This document shows, piece after piece, positions 1 to 9,330 of a stretch of DNA of 64,000 nucleotides. Below the pieces are notes generated by a model that made no database searches, was not told where the DNA came from, and worked only from the letters and a program-made list of their open reading frames with translations. Within the stretch, counting starts at the first letter, position 1, and each line of letters opens with the position of its first letter. Source of the stretch: Sorex araneus (taxonomy: Eukaryota; Chordata; Mammalia; Eulipotyphla; Soricidae); assembly GCF_027595985.1 (NCBI RefSeq), contig NC_073303.1, positions 366,989,136-367,053,135 of the forward strand, written 5' to 3'. Made by a program: the position numbers and the translations under genes.

Positions 1-190
1 AAAGCTGTTCATAATTGGGTTTCAGTCATACTATATTCCAGCACCCACCCCTCCACTAGTGTACATTTCCCACCACCAATGTCCCCTGTTTCCCCACCAC
101 CACCCCTAACCCCGCACCCCTGCCCCCAGCCTCCCTCTAAGGGAGACACTTTCCTTCTTGCTGGTGCTCTCTTTCCTTTTCCTTTTGTGA
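1..190 (-). repeat. L1 3'-end remnant
   Basis: Reads as the complement of the pyrimidine-rich L1 3' end seen again at 8445-8744, 41625-41830 and 60575-61407: a TTCATAATTGGGTTTCAG-like segment, then 'ccagcacccaccc...ccactagtgtac' and a C-rich run. Diverged and cut by the window edge. Assignment is by internal comparison only. Confidence 0.55.
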
Positions 191-1929
191 ATAATGGTCA
201 AAACCAAATTCTTCAAATACCCTGCATTAATAGTTCTTTTCTCTGGGAGGGGAAGGCTGGGAGCTTAGGTCACACCTGGCCCTCCTCTGAGGTCACCCCT
301 GCCCCTCCAGAGAGCCCCCAACACTCCTTGCAAGTTCAATTTGCAATTCTCTGAAAAGGCACCACTTGGCTCAGGTTTGTAACTCACGGTGCCCGGGAAC
401 AACAACCTTTTATCATGATAATGTCAGAGGTGGGGAGCGACACACCCTTTGTTGATGTGTCACAGAGCAAACGGGCCACTGAAAACTTCTGGGTTCTTGG
501 GGATGGCAAGTAAACAAGGCTTATCATCTGCCTTTCTTTTCTGACATGTATTCCCTGCATTGCAGTGGGCCTGAGCTATGCTCACGTGCCTGAATTTATC
601 CAATCAGGAAATGGACGGGGTTCCTGGCGTCACAGAGAGCCAGAAGACGTTTGGGAGCCCCAGGTTGGAGATAGATGTTGGTTTGCTGTGTCACGTGGGA
701 GCCGCTCCCACAGCCACCTACTCTTAGCAGTCCTTATTTGCCGTGCTCTTTGTGAAGTTGTTTGACCCCAGGAGCAGTTCTGTCCACTTACAGAACACAG
801 TGCCTCAGCCTTAAAGAAACCCTTGCAGACTTGTTTTGATGGAATGATTTAAGTAAACCAGATATAATGCCCGTGGTCGCCAGATAATGTAAATGAGAAA
901 AGCAAACAGCAGAATGCTGGAGAGAGGGGACCCCCACCTCAGGGCTGTCTCCACCCAGAGCGGTGGCCACGAGGCTGGCTGGGGTGCTCTGTGCTTTTGG
1001 AACAATTGACCCCATGTTTTTACAGCTGATTTTCCAAGAGGCGCCAGTTATGGCGGGGGGGGGGGCAGGAGGGGGGCTTTCCATGCAATTCCTTCATTTA
1101 AAAATATTGGTAACCAAATGTTGGTAACCGATCTTAAGTTTGCGCAAGGCATTTTGCAGACCCGTGCTGAGAATTAAGCCAAATTTCTAGGAAGTCCCGC
1201 CACATGAAATAATTCCTCTGCAACAGCTGCTTTTTTTTTTTTTTTTTTAAATATAGGAACCTACATTTCCTAATAAACGGGGCCTCCGGATAAAGCCACT
1301 GCGGCGGAATTCTCTTGCTCCTGGTTCAGAGAAGCCGCTGTCTGTCTGCCTGTCCAGGTGGCCTTGGGCAATTCGCGTTCTCCATCAGAAGTTCTGCTTT
1401 TGCATCCTAAGGTGGCCAGGGCGGTCAGAAGCCAAGCTTCGGTGGTTACTCGGGGCCTTCTCCTGTCCTTGGTGGAAAGCGGGATTGCTGCTTCCCTTTG
1501 GAATCACGGGGCAGGCAAACATCCTGCAAAGGATTTCCTGTTCCCAGAGCCCTCAGACCATCCCGCCACCAAAACATTTGAAAGTTGTCGTTGTCTATGC
1601 GCTCCGGGGACAGGAGTCCGGAGGTTATCACGATGTGCTCTACTTGGCAAGCCACAGCTCTGACGGGAGGGGGGGTGTCCTTCCTCTCCTCTGCACATCC
1701 CCCTCCTCCAGCCCCCCAAACAGGAAGGGCGTTTGCTGTCCTCCAGGGTTCCTATCGGAAAACCAACTGCCCGGCAGGACTGACCGGGTACTTCCCTCCC
1801 CTGGCCTCTGGCATCCACGCCACTGTCTAGGAAAGTTCTTTTTTGCATCCCTCCAAACTCTGGAATCTCCTTTCCCTTCCTCACTCTGGGGCTCGTTTCA
1901 AAAAGTCTCGAATTGCCCAAGCAGACAAA
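191..1929. other. Upstream flank of PMAIP1, mostly unique
   Basis: No gene or clear repeat recognised apart from a G run at 1056-1065 and a T run at 1231-1248. GC content rises towards the right as the sequence enters the PMAIP1 CpG island. Open frames of 60-250 codons here overlap on both strands, have no recognisable domain, and look like chance GC-rich frames. Confidence 0.5.
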
Positions 1930-1996
1930 AAAGACGAAGCCCCAGTGGCCTCTCCGAAGGCGGGGACTCTCCCGCCGGGAATCCCTGCAACCCTCG

Positions 1997-2093
1997 CCAG
2001 GCCCGCGGCGGACGCCCCCTCGGGTGGCTGCAGCGCTCGCCGCCGGCACACTCTGCAGACCCCCCCCAGGCCCGCGGCGGACGCCCCCTCGGG
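1997..2093. repeat. Perfect 28-bp direct duplication in the PMAIP1 promoter
   Basis: Positions 1997-2024 and 2066-2093 are identical over 28 nt (CCAGGCCCGCGG core followed by CGGACGCCCCCTCGGG), 69 bp apart start to start. A shorter CCAGGCAGGCGGCGG relative follows at about 2111. It lies some 35-130 bp upstream of the p53-site candidate. It may be a polymorphic promoter duplication or tandem binding sites; no function is assigned. Confidence 0.9.
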
Positions 2094-2129
2094 ACACCCT
2101 TCGTACCCCGCCAGGCAGGCGGCGGCGGG

Positions 2130-2149
2130 GAACGTGCCCGGGCAGGTGG
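2130..2149 (+). promoter_or_regulatory. PMAIP1: Candidate p53 response element of PMAIP1
   Basis: Two abutting decamers with no spacer, GAACGTGCCC and GGGCAGGTGG, match the p53 half-site RRRCWWGYYY at 9/10 and 7/10; both core C and G positions are kept in both halves. PMAIP1 is a direct p53 target in human and mouse through a proximal promoter site. The position, about 300 bp before the start codon and about 150 bp before the probable transcription start, fits. The W positions deviate (GT and AG instead of A/T pairs), so strength is uncertain. Confidence 0.45.
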
Positions 2150-2198
2150 CTGCGAGGGGCATCCCCGCGGGTCCGGGTCGGGGCGCGCGGCGGCGGCC

Positions 2199-2264
2199 GG
2201 GGGCGGGCGCAGGGGCGGGCCCGGCTCGGGTTTCGCGGGCGTCACCGGGAAGTCCCCATAAGAG
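2199..2264 (+). promoter_or_regulatory. PMAIP1: Probable core promoter of PMAIP1 (GC boxes and TATA-like element)
   Basis: Two GGGCGG boxes lie at about 2201 and 2213, followed by a TATA-like CATAAGAG at 2257-2264. That places initiation roughly at 2285-2295, giving a 5' UTR of about 150 nt with no ATG before the PMAIP1 start codon. This is inferred from spacing only. Confidence 0.4.
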
Positions 2265-2437
2265 GCGCGCGCGGGCCCCGGGGCGCGCCTTTCGCTCGCT
2301 CCTTGCAGCCCGCGCAGCCCGCGTTCCGCCCGGTCTCCCCGGCTCGGTCGCCTTAGCCCCGCGCCAGGTGCTCGGATTCAGGGGGCCCGCGCTCCCCGGG
2401 GGTCTTGCAGTCGAGGGTCCCGCCGCTGCGTGGGAAC

Positions 2438-2495
2438 ATGCCTGGGAAGAAGGCGCGTAAGAACGCGCAGCCGAGCCCGCCGCGGCCTCCGGCAG
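2438..2495 (+). CDS. PMAIP1: PMAIP1 (NOXA) coding exon 1
   Basis: Encodes residues 1-19, starting MPGKKARKNAQPSP, plus the first base of codon 20. The start is the first ATG after the inferred transcription start, in a good context (A at -3), and the N-terminus matches human NOXA nearly residue for residue. The exon ends at a G followed by GTAGGG, a consensus donor (phase 1). NOXA is a BH3-only BCL-2 family protein induced by p53 and stress. It binds mainly MCL-1 and BFL1/A1 at mitochondria and promotes MCL-1 degradation, freeing BAX/BAK. The lysine-rich N-terminal part carries ubiquitination sites in human. Here residues 15 and 17 are P and P where human has A and A. Joined to exon 2 the protein is 54 residues, the same length as human. 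Confidence 0.96.
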
Positions 2496-3511
2496 GTAGG
2501 GAGCGACGGGCACCCCGGGGGGCGCCTGGCGCCTGCCCCGCGGCCCTGGGGCACTACGGGTTCGGGTGCGGGTGCGGGCCGGGGACCTGGGCGAGACCCG
2601 GGCGGTGGCTTGGGCCGGCCGGGACGGCGTGGGGGGCACCTGGGGGATGCAGCTGCCTTTCGGGGCGCGCAGGGGCGCTGCCCGACGCCGGCCTTCCATC
2701 CCCGGGGCCAGCGAGGAAAAAGTGCAAGTGCCGGTGACAGCCGCGGGGAGAAAGTCCCTGCCACGGCAGGTGGAGACGGGAGAGAGGCCGAGAGCCGCCC
2801 GGCCTGGCCTCCCAGCGCTCCCTCCGACGGACAGACGGACCGACGGACAGATGGCAAGTGGGGGGAGCGAACCTTAGCGCGCCCTGATCCTGTTACTGCC
2901 CCCACTCCCCAAACTCCCAACACTAACAAAAGCAACTATAACGCCCCGCCCCGCAGCCCCAGCTCATGCACAAAGCTGCTCCCCCCGCCCCCCGCCCCCC
3001 TCCCCACGGCCGGTTTAGGGAGAGCCCCGTCGTGCGTTCAGGAGCCCAGAAAGAAAGTCCAGCTTCTCGGGCCGGCCCAGTGCCCTTGAGTGCGCGAAGG
3101 AGTCTAGAGGTTGCCCATCCCTGCCCGTTTTAAAAATCTGCCCCTTCCCGACAGCTTAGCCCCATCAAATACGTTCTCCAGCCCACCCCTCCTTCCCTTG
3201 TCCCCTTTAGACGTCGTACGGGGGAGCCCCCGGGGCGGGGCCCCACCGCGGTTACATCAGTCGCAGCCAGCCGGTGTCCGCACAGGCTCAGTGAGGGGCG
3301 CCCTGCACGTGATTCTGCAGGGGTTGCCCGGGCGTACCCCGCCGCTGTCGGCTCTTGGCGGGGGCGAGAAACCCTCCTAAGCACCTTTAGTGATCTTGAA
3401 CTCTGACCAGCCTTGGGCCACGCCGGTTCCCAGTAACCAGGGCCGGCGGGAAGGTGCCCCTTCGAGATGCGAAGTTAGTCCTCTCGTTTTTCATTTTGAA
3501 ATAGTTATAAG

Positions 3512-3519
3512 TGACGTAA
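3512..3519 (+). promoter_or_regulatory. CRE/ATF-type octamer in intron 1
   Basis: TGACGTAA, one base from the palindromic CRE, just downstream of the CpG island. ATF/CREB-family factors regulate PMAIP1 under integrated stress, but a functional site here is only a guess from an 8-mer. Confidence 0.2.
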
Positions 3520-3969
3520 CTTTTGAATGAATTTTAACGTAGACTGACAGATGCTGTGGAAGGGAAACAGTGTCTCAGGCAATGTCCTTCACCTCACATA
3601 ATTTCAGAGGATTTTTTTATCAACACATTTGTAGGCGTGTAACGAAAGATAAACAGCCCAGGAGCCCTCTCCTGCACCCCTGCATTGTAAAAGAGGCATT
3701 TTACTTTTTATAATTTGGGCCTCCCAAATGAGTAGCTGAATGTTACTCTTTTTAAAGGACAATCTGTTAATAACCTAGGTCTCTTGTCAGGGATGATGAA
3801 CACTTTCACCAGCTTTTATAGAGGGTGGGATTAAAAACTAGATTAAAAAATCTGCTTTGCTGTATTCTTCCAATTTTTGTACATACTTCAATTTTAAATT
3901 TGGTTTTGCCTGAATAGAGCTTTTTTCAGGACTGTTCACAAAAGAACCAGTTTTAGTTTATAATCATAA

Positions 3970-4060
3970 TAATTTTGGGGTTTTGGCAAAGGTTGAATCC
4001 CAGGGCCTCCTGCTGCAAGGCAAGCATTATTCCACAGAGCTACATCCCTCGCCGCCCCAG
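3970..4060 (-). repeat. Old tRNA-Ala-like SINE fragment
   Basis: On the minus strand it reads as a tRNA-like head (GGGATGTAGCTCTGTGG ... GGCCCTGGGATTCAACC), with A- and B-box-like parts but no SINE-A body. Resembles the fragment at 46648-46722 and may be an older tRNA-Ala-derived family. Confidence 0.45.
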
Positions 4061-4439
4061 AATTTGTAATTTTTACATCATGCTCCAAAAATGGACTGAA
4101 GGGCCCCTGAATAGCTCTTTGAAGTACCCAAGAACATAGAAATGAAATAGGTACTATAGGTTTAGGTGTTGATTTTATTTTCATAAAACTTAACTTAGAA
4201 ATTAGATTAGGGGGAAAAAAAGAAATTAGATTTTGACTACCATTTTTCTTAGTTCCCAGTAAATTATAATATCCCAGTTCTAAAAGATACAGTAAGCATA
4301 TGAATTCCCTCTATTCTTTTTCACTCCATAAAGGCAGAAGTACAGGTTAGACTTGGAAGAATTTGACTCAGAGTAAAAATGTACATTTTTTAAAAATCTT
4401 AGAAGGGAAAAGATAATAGAGCATGTCCTGTCTTACATG

Positions 4440-4556
4440 CAGCCTACCCGGGGTCTATTCCCACCACCCAGGTGGTCTTCTAGATCACCAGCAGTGATCC
4501 TTGAGTGGGGTCAGGGAAAAGCTTTAAGCATCCGTGGGTGTGGCCCACACTCTCCT
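4440..4556 (+). repeat. Degenerate SINE-A fragment
   Basis: Body-like remnants (GGTCTATTCCCACCAC, 'agcagtgatccttgag', 'gggtgtggccc') in the expected order but strongly diverged. The tRNA head is mostly missing. Confidence 0.45.
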
Positions 4557-4616
4557 TTCTCCTCCCCAATTTTATTTTAGAGAATGTTAGCTTAATTTTG
4601 GAATAAGATCTTATGG

Positions 4617-4740
4617 CTTTTTTTTTTTTTGGTCTTTTTTTTTCCCACGGGGGCGGGGGTTACATCCTAATGGGTGTTTGGGGGTCGGTGATGTTAAGGA
4701 TTGAACCTAGGTTTGCCTTTAGCCCTGGAGCTACCTATAA
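4617..4740 (-). repeat. Degenerate SINE-A fragment with T run
   Basis: T run (complement of an A-tail), then a 'gggggttacatcct' body relic and 'aggattgaacctaggtttgcc...agccctggagctac', matching the complement of the tRNA-derived head. Confidence 0.5.
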
Positions 4741-4811
4741 GGACTTTTCATCACTGTAAAATTGTAGCAGATTCTGTATGTTTTGCACAAATAAGTGGGG
4801 TAGAGAGTTGT

Positions 4812-4968
4812 TTTGGTGCCACACCTGGCTCAGGATGAACTCCTGGCTCTGCACTCAGGGTTAGCTTCTGGCAGTGCTTTGGGATCATGTTTGTCCTGGG
4901 AATTGAACCAGAGTCAGCAGAATGCAAGTCAAGCCTTTGCCTTAAACCCTGTACTACCTCGCCACCTT
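4812..4968 (-). repeat. Degenerate SINE-A copy
   Basis: Shows the complement order 'cacacctggctc', 'ctcctggctctgcactcagg', 'gggaattgaacc', 'gcctttgcctt...gtactacctcgcc'. Recognisable across its length but well diverged. Followed by a short (CA)n at about 5035-5045. Confidence 0.65.
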
Positions 4969-5193
4969 CAGAACGGTTTATTTTCAAAGCTTCCTGTAAA
5001 AGCACTAGTGGGGAAGGAAAACAAACAAACAAACACACACACACAAAGCAAAAATATTGACAACCGAATGTGATTATTAAGCAGTGACATTAAGCCGTGA
5101 AATATAGAGGAACATCTTCCCGGCTGGAACCCAGCCCTGGGGGTGCAGTTTGCTTGCTGCTCGCTTCATGCTGTTGTTTGCCTTCCTTTGCAG

Positions 5194-5300
5194 AGCCCGA
5201 GATGGAGTGTGCCATACAGATCAGGAGGATTGGCGACAAATTGAATTTCCGGCAGAAGATCCTCAGCCTCATAGCCAAACTTTTCCACTCGGGAACCTGA
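5194..5300 (+). CDS. PMAIP1: PMAIP1 (NOXA) coding exon 2, with the BH3 domain
   Basis: Completes codon 20 (Glu) and encodes residues 20-54, ending at TGA 5298-5300. The BH3 helix covers about residues 25-38 (CAIQIRRIGDKLNF) with the invariant Gly33-Asp34; Arg30 and Arg31 precede Ile32. The following FRQKILSLIAKLF segment matches the conserved C-terminal mitochondrial-targeting part of human NOXA. Cys25, the cysteine implicated in covalent pairing with BFL1/A1, is present. Residues differing from human include Ile27, Ile29, Ile32 (Phe in human) and His51 (Cys in human). Only one BH3 is present, as in human and unlike the two-BH3 mouse protein. The frame is intact with no sign of pseudogenisation. 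Confidence 0.97.
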
Positions 5301-6260
5301 GCACCGATGCTTCCCAGGGGCGTGGCTCCTCTCAGCGGGCTCCTTCCCCTGGGAGGCGCACATCCAAGCAGGGATTGATGACCTTGTCAAGGAGAAAAAT
5401 GGGAAAGCGTGCTGCGTAGCTGCCCTGGAAGAATGAAACCGGAATTTCTCAAATATGAATTTCTGCAAGAGGGTCCCCAGAAATACTTCTTTGGGATGGA
5501 AGAACATGATGCAACCACTTCATGGATTCTAAAGCCGGCCTGGAAGAGGCTTCCCGCAGGAGGGATTGATGATTTATAACTTTGTTTTTGTTTAGAGAAT
5601 TCTAGTGTTTTTTTGCAGCAGAGTGATGCCCAGGCTCAGAGTGGAAGAGCTGAGTGCAGAGTGGGTCCGGGAGCTGGGAGTGGGGGGTCAAGGCAGAATC
5701 TGTTCTGTGTTTGTTGCTACTTTTGATTGACAACTCCAGCATACGGCATGATGTTTGGTTTATATACACATTAGCTTGTTAAATGTAAACAAGATCTTTT
5801 TTTTTTTCTGAGAACACTGGGTCTCAGGCTGAATGTTGATGTCACGGGTCACTACAAAACAAAGATTTGAGAGTTTGTTTCTTTTCACTGAAAATACCTT
5901 GGATAGTGTGTCCTTTGGGAAGAAGATTGACTGGAAGAAGTACGACTGTTAATGTCAATAGGAGTCTTACAGTTTGAGTGTTAAAAGAGCCTGGGGATTT
6001 TGTTTAACTGGTAATAATGGGGGGGAAAACAGTGAATTAGAACTTTTACTGCTGTAATCAAAACTTAGACAAACTGTGTTATTATCAAGTAACTGTTGAT
6101 GAGAAATGAGTGTTTCAAAATGTTTTTAATAACTGTAAAATATCTTTTCTTGTCATAATCAGCTATAAGAAAGGATCTTTTAAGAGAATTAAGCATGTTT
6201 TGTAATTGGGATTTAACTTTTATTAAGGAAAAGGAAAGATGCCTATCCACAATTAAAATG
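5301..6260 (+). other. PMAIP1: Probable PMAIP1 3' UTR
   Basis: Repeat-free, AT-rich sequence follows the stop codon. ATTAAA at 6252-6257 is a possible poly(A) signal. No AATAAA was noticed before 7486, which lies beyond two repeats. An AU-rich nonamer TTATTTATT at 6399-6407 would belong to a longer form. The true end cannot be set from sequence alone. Confidence 0.45.
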
Positions 6261-6702
6261 TTATTTACTCACATTGGTCTACACAATTTAGTTTGCATTA
6301 GAAGAATTTCCTTTTTGTTACTAGAAGTCCAGACTATCAACAAAATCCCAAAATATATGAAAAAGAAGGTCTAGGATTGAATTTCTATAGGGATAACCTT
6401 ATTTATTTTCATCTATTTATAACGATAGGGTTGTGTTTTGTTTACTCCAAAATGTTTATTACTTAAAGTTGCATTTTCAGGTTTAGACATAAAAGTTTCA
6501 TAACTACTTGAATCCTGCTACTAAGAATGTTTTAACGTAGGCGATAGTCACTTTAGATGGAAAAAAAATTACCTCAGTCTCTTGTTTTTCTTCAGTGTTA
6601 CTTAAGGCTTTTTTAGTTTGTTTAGTTGCAATGTTTTTTTGCTGGCCTAGAGGCATTTCGGAGTGTGACTATTTATGGTGGGTAACTGTATTTTAAACAC
6701 AT
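6261..6702. other. AT-rich unique sequence, possible distal 3' UTR
   Basis: No repeat or gene seen. Contains TTATTTATT at 6399-6407 and several A/T runs. May belong to a longer PMAIP1 transcript. Confidence 0.35.
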
Positions 6703-6946
6703 CACTGTATCACTGTCTTCCCAATGATTTACTCGAGCAGGCACCAGTAACGTCTCTATTGCTCCCAGCCCTGAGATTTTAGCAGCCTCTCCTTACTCGT
6801 CTTTCCCAACAATTGGAGGCTCTTTCAGGGTCAGGGGAATGAGACCTATTGTTACTGTTTTGGGCGTATCGAATACGCTATGGGTAGCTTGCCAGGCTCT
6901 GCCTGTGCGGGCGGGATACTCTCGGTAGCTTACTTCTCCGAGAGGT
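6703..6946 (-). repeat. SINE-B/Long-B family copy, headless
   Basis: Minus-strand copy of the SINE-B body in its longer form. It starts (plus sense) with CACTGTATCACTGTC, the complement of the CAGTGA-type tail, and includes the ~100 bp block 'agccctgagattttagcagcc...gaatgagacc' that ordinary SINE-B lacks. No tRNA head; it ends in the adjacent (CA)n. No poly(A)/T. Confidence 0.75.
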
Positions 6947-6994
6947 ACACACACACACCACACACACACACACACACACACCACACACACACAC
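6945..6994. repeat. (CA)n microsatellite, interrupted
   Basis: Dinucleotide tract with two extra C bases splitting it into three runs. Directly abuts the Long-B copy. Confidence 0.95.
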
Positions 6995-7261
6995 ATTATT
7001 ACTCTATGATTTGTTGCCTACTGTCTAAACTCCATCAAATATGATAATTATGGAAAATGGGTAGGAAGTGTCTTATAATGTGTCTGGAAAGCGGCCTGGA
7101 GCGTGGCAGCAGTTGGGTAGTGGAGGTCGGCTGCTGGGGCTGGGTCCCTCTGGGTGGGGAGGGTTCTCACCCGCCCCCTCTGGGGCACCTGAGTGAAAAC
7201 AGCCTGGCACTGAGTCCCATGCAAAAAAAAAAAAAAGTCCACTTCAACCTTTGAGCAACCT

Positions 7262-7385
7262 CCATAGCCCAGAAGCTGCATCCGTGATGCTCAGGGGTTA
7301 CACCTGCGTCTGCACTCAGGAATCACCCCTGTGGGATGTGAGGGATCGAACCCAGGTAGGCCATGTGCTAGGTTCAGCCCCAGAA
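7262..7385 (-). repeat. SINE-A copy, truncated
   Basis: 'gatgctcaggggttacacctgcgtctgcactcaggaat' and 'gggatcgaacccaggtaggccatgtgc' mark body and head in complement. The middle is shortened by a small deletion. Confidence 0.8.
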
Positions 7386-7389
7386 GCTG

Positions 7390-8299
7390 AGTCCTTTTCC
7401 TACTTCTATATATGTATACCCTGTTCATGCTCCATTTATTTCATTCATCTATGTACATACTCATAGTAAAACTTGATACTGTAGCAATAAACTATTGCTA
7501 AAATTTGCCACCACTTTTGCTCTTTGCTTGTTTTCCCTCCTGCCACCTTCGCTGCGAAACACAAACATTTGAAATGATTTCCACCAGCACTCACACTTCC
7601 TGCTGTCCGGGGACACGGTTTAACTGGGAGAGGAAATGGTGAAAGAGAGAAATTGCATTCCAGGCCTCTCGGCTGGAGTGCCTCCGGAGGCTGTGCCCTG
7701 GGATTGGAGGAGAATGGCTCCCGTGAGGTTTCCTTTCAGGTGACCGCAGGCTGCGTCCTTCCTCTGCCCCCGCCCCCTGTCCCCTCCCCCCCCCCCCAGC
7801 AAGTCTTGCTTCATGTGCAGAAGTAGGTGTAGCCCAAGTGGCCTTCCGGTTTGAGTGTGGGAACCAGAAAGATACCCTCAGTTTGCCACTTTGATCTCGG
7901 AGCCACATCTCTAGCCCAGCCCTGCCCGCCAGAGACTGCTGTCATCTTGGAAGGTAAAAGTCTTATCTCCCTTCTGTGGGGAGGGAGGAAGAGCCACAGG
8001 AAGAAGGGGACCCCTGGGGATGTCAGCTAGAGAAGGGACAGGGCGTGCCATGAGACCGCCACTTCCACCTACTGCCTGGGAGAAAGTGTGTCTTCAGGAG
8101 ACATACAGTGGGGCTCAGCCACGGTCCCCGGTGACCCCCAATCTTCCGATAGGAGAATTGTGTTTTATGAGAACAATGGGACCACATAGGTATAAGGGTA
8201 TAATAGTATCTAGTAACCGATGAGAAGCTTCTATGACTTTGTTACTTTGACTTGCATTTATGTTGATAAGAAAAACCTCAATAGTCTCTCTCTCCCCAT

Positions 8300-8303
<4 letters not shown>
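7390..8303. other. Unique intergenic stretch
   Basis: No repeat recognised except a C run at about 7786-7798. AATAAA at 7486-7491 could serve a distal transcript, but nothing links it to PMAIP1. Confidence 0.4.

Positions 8304-8353
<50 letters not shown>
8304..8353. repeat. (CA)n microsatellite
   Basis: Uninterrupted run of about 25 AC units, long enough to be polymorphic. Confidence 0.97.
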
Positions 8354-8356
<3 letters not shown>

Positions 8357-8444
8357 TATATTTGGAAGTTACCTGTCAATGGATCTATGCATAAGTTACT
8401 TTTCTTTAGTCTCAAGACCCTATGTACTATGATCTGAATTTTTT

Positions 8445-8744
8445 TATTGAATCACCATGAGATAGAGCATTACAAAATTTTTCATGATTGCGTTTCAGCC
8501 ACACAATGCTCCAACACCCATCCCTTCACTAGTATAATTTTCAAGCACCCGTGCCCCCAGTTTCCCTCCCACCCTTTCAAGCCACCCCCCGCCCTCAGCC
8601 TTCCTCTTTGGCAGACACCTTTTTCTCTCTCTCTCTCTTTGTCTCATTTTAGGCATTATGGGTTGCTATACAGATGCTGAAAGATTATCACGTAGATCAC
8701 TTTCTTTACCTGCTTTCAACATTCAGTCCTTGTCCAGTGTTGTT
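8445..8744 (-). mobile_element. 5'-truncated L1 3' end with 13-bp TSD
   Basis: ATCTGAATTTTTT occurs at 8432-8444 and again at 8745-8757, flanking about 300 bp of L1 3'-terminal sequence in reverse (T run first, then 'ttgaatcaccatgag', C-rich 3' UTR). The exact duplication defines the insertion borders. Confidence 0.8.
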
Positions 8745-8840
8745 ATCTGAATTTTTTGATTCACAAACACACACCCTTGCCATAAACCCACATACATACA
8801 TACATACACAACCCTCTGAACTCTGACTGGAGTTTTAGTT

Positions 8841-9008
8841 TATTTGGTCTAATGGGCCACACCCAGCAATACTCCAGGGCTACTCCTGGCTCAGTGCCCA
8901 GGAATCACTCCTGCCGGGGGGGTCTGCTGACCAGGTGGTGTCTGGGATCTAACCTGGGTCTGTTGCATACAAGGCAAGAACCGTAATCCCTTACAATCCT
9001 CTAGCCCC
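8841..9008 (-). repeat. SINE-A copy
   Basis: Complement order is clear: 'gggccacacccagcaat', 'ctactcctggctcagtgc', 'gggatctaacctgggtc', 'ctagcccc'. A G run interrupts the body; moderately diverged. Confidence 0.8.
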
Positions 9009-9044
9009 ATGATTTGGGTTATTCTGTTTTAATTATTTATTTTG

Positions 9045-9330
9045 AATTTTTTCAAAAATGAATTTAATGATACAATGGTTCAGAATTGATTTTCAGGCAC
9101 AAAATGTTTGAGTCTCCAGCCCTTCACCAGTGTCTACCTCCCTCTGCCATGCTAACACCCACCGCCCCCCCCCCCACCACCCCTGCCCCTGGCCATGTGA
9201 TTCCCACCCCGCCTCTAGGAGAGGCACATTTTAAAAAATACATGTTTGCAATGTATTTTACAGTACTGTTGCTGATACAGTTTCATACACACTTTATCAT
9301 CTTTCAGCATCCCCTCCTCCCCCGCCCCCG
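9045..9330 (-). repeat. Old L1 3'-end fragment
   Basis: Carries 'gatacaatggttcag', 'cagcccttcaccagtgtctac' and a C-rich run in the order of the L1 3' end at 60600-60800, but more diverged; perhaps an older subfamily. Confidence 0.5.

Larger units (their letters stand above)
1930..3420. promoter_or_regulatory. PMAIP1: CpG island over PMAIP1 promoter, exon 1 and start of intron 1
   Basis: Dense CpG and GC-rich sequence surround exon 1 and stop abruptly near 3420, where the intron becomes AT-rich. This is the usual architecture of a CpG-island promoter and fits PMAIP1, which is inducible but carries an island in other mammals. Edges were judged by eye. The island also contains a 28-bp direct duplication, two GC boxes and a p53-site candidate, listed separately. 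Confidence 0.85.
2496..5193 (+). other. PMAIP1: PMAIP1 intron 1
   Basis: 2,698 bp. Donor GTAGGG follows G2495; the acceptor is TTTGCAG ending at 5193, with a pyrimidine-rich tract just before it. The first ~900 bp belong to the CpG island. The remainder is AT-rich, with four old tRNA-type SINE fragments and no other exon that I can support. Confidence 0.9.
2285..6260 (+). other. PMAIP1: PMAIP1 transcription unit (approximate)
   Basis: Two-exon gene. Exon 1 holds the 5' UTR and codons 1-19 plus one base. A GT-AG intron spans 2496-5193. Exon 2 holds the BH3-containing remainder and the 3' UTR. Transcript ends are estimates: the start from the TATA-like element, the end from an ATTAAA hexamer at 6252-6257. 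Human PMAIP1 also has alternative internal exons; I could not identify one here. Confidence 0.6.

Noticed and set aside
1485..2699. Frames of 197-272 codons upstream of and across PMAIP1 exon 1
   Set aside because: Overlapping frames on both strands in CpG-island DNA, rich in P/R/A/G, no recognised domain. Long stop-free runs are expected at this composition.
5097..5193. Upstream extension of the NOXA BH3 frame into the intron
   Set aside because: The frame is open 5' of the acceptor, but TTTGCAG and the exon 1 donor give an exact NOXA protein in phase; the extension is intronic.
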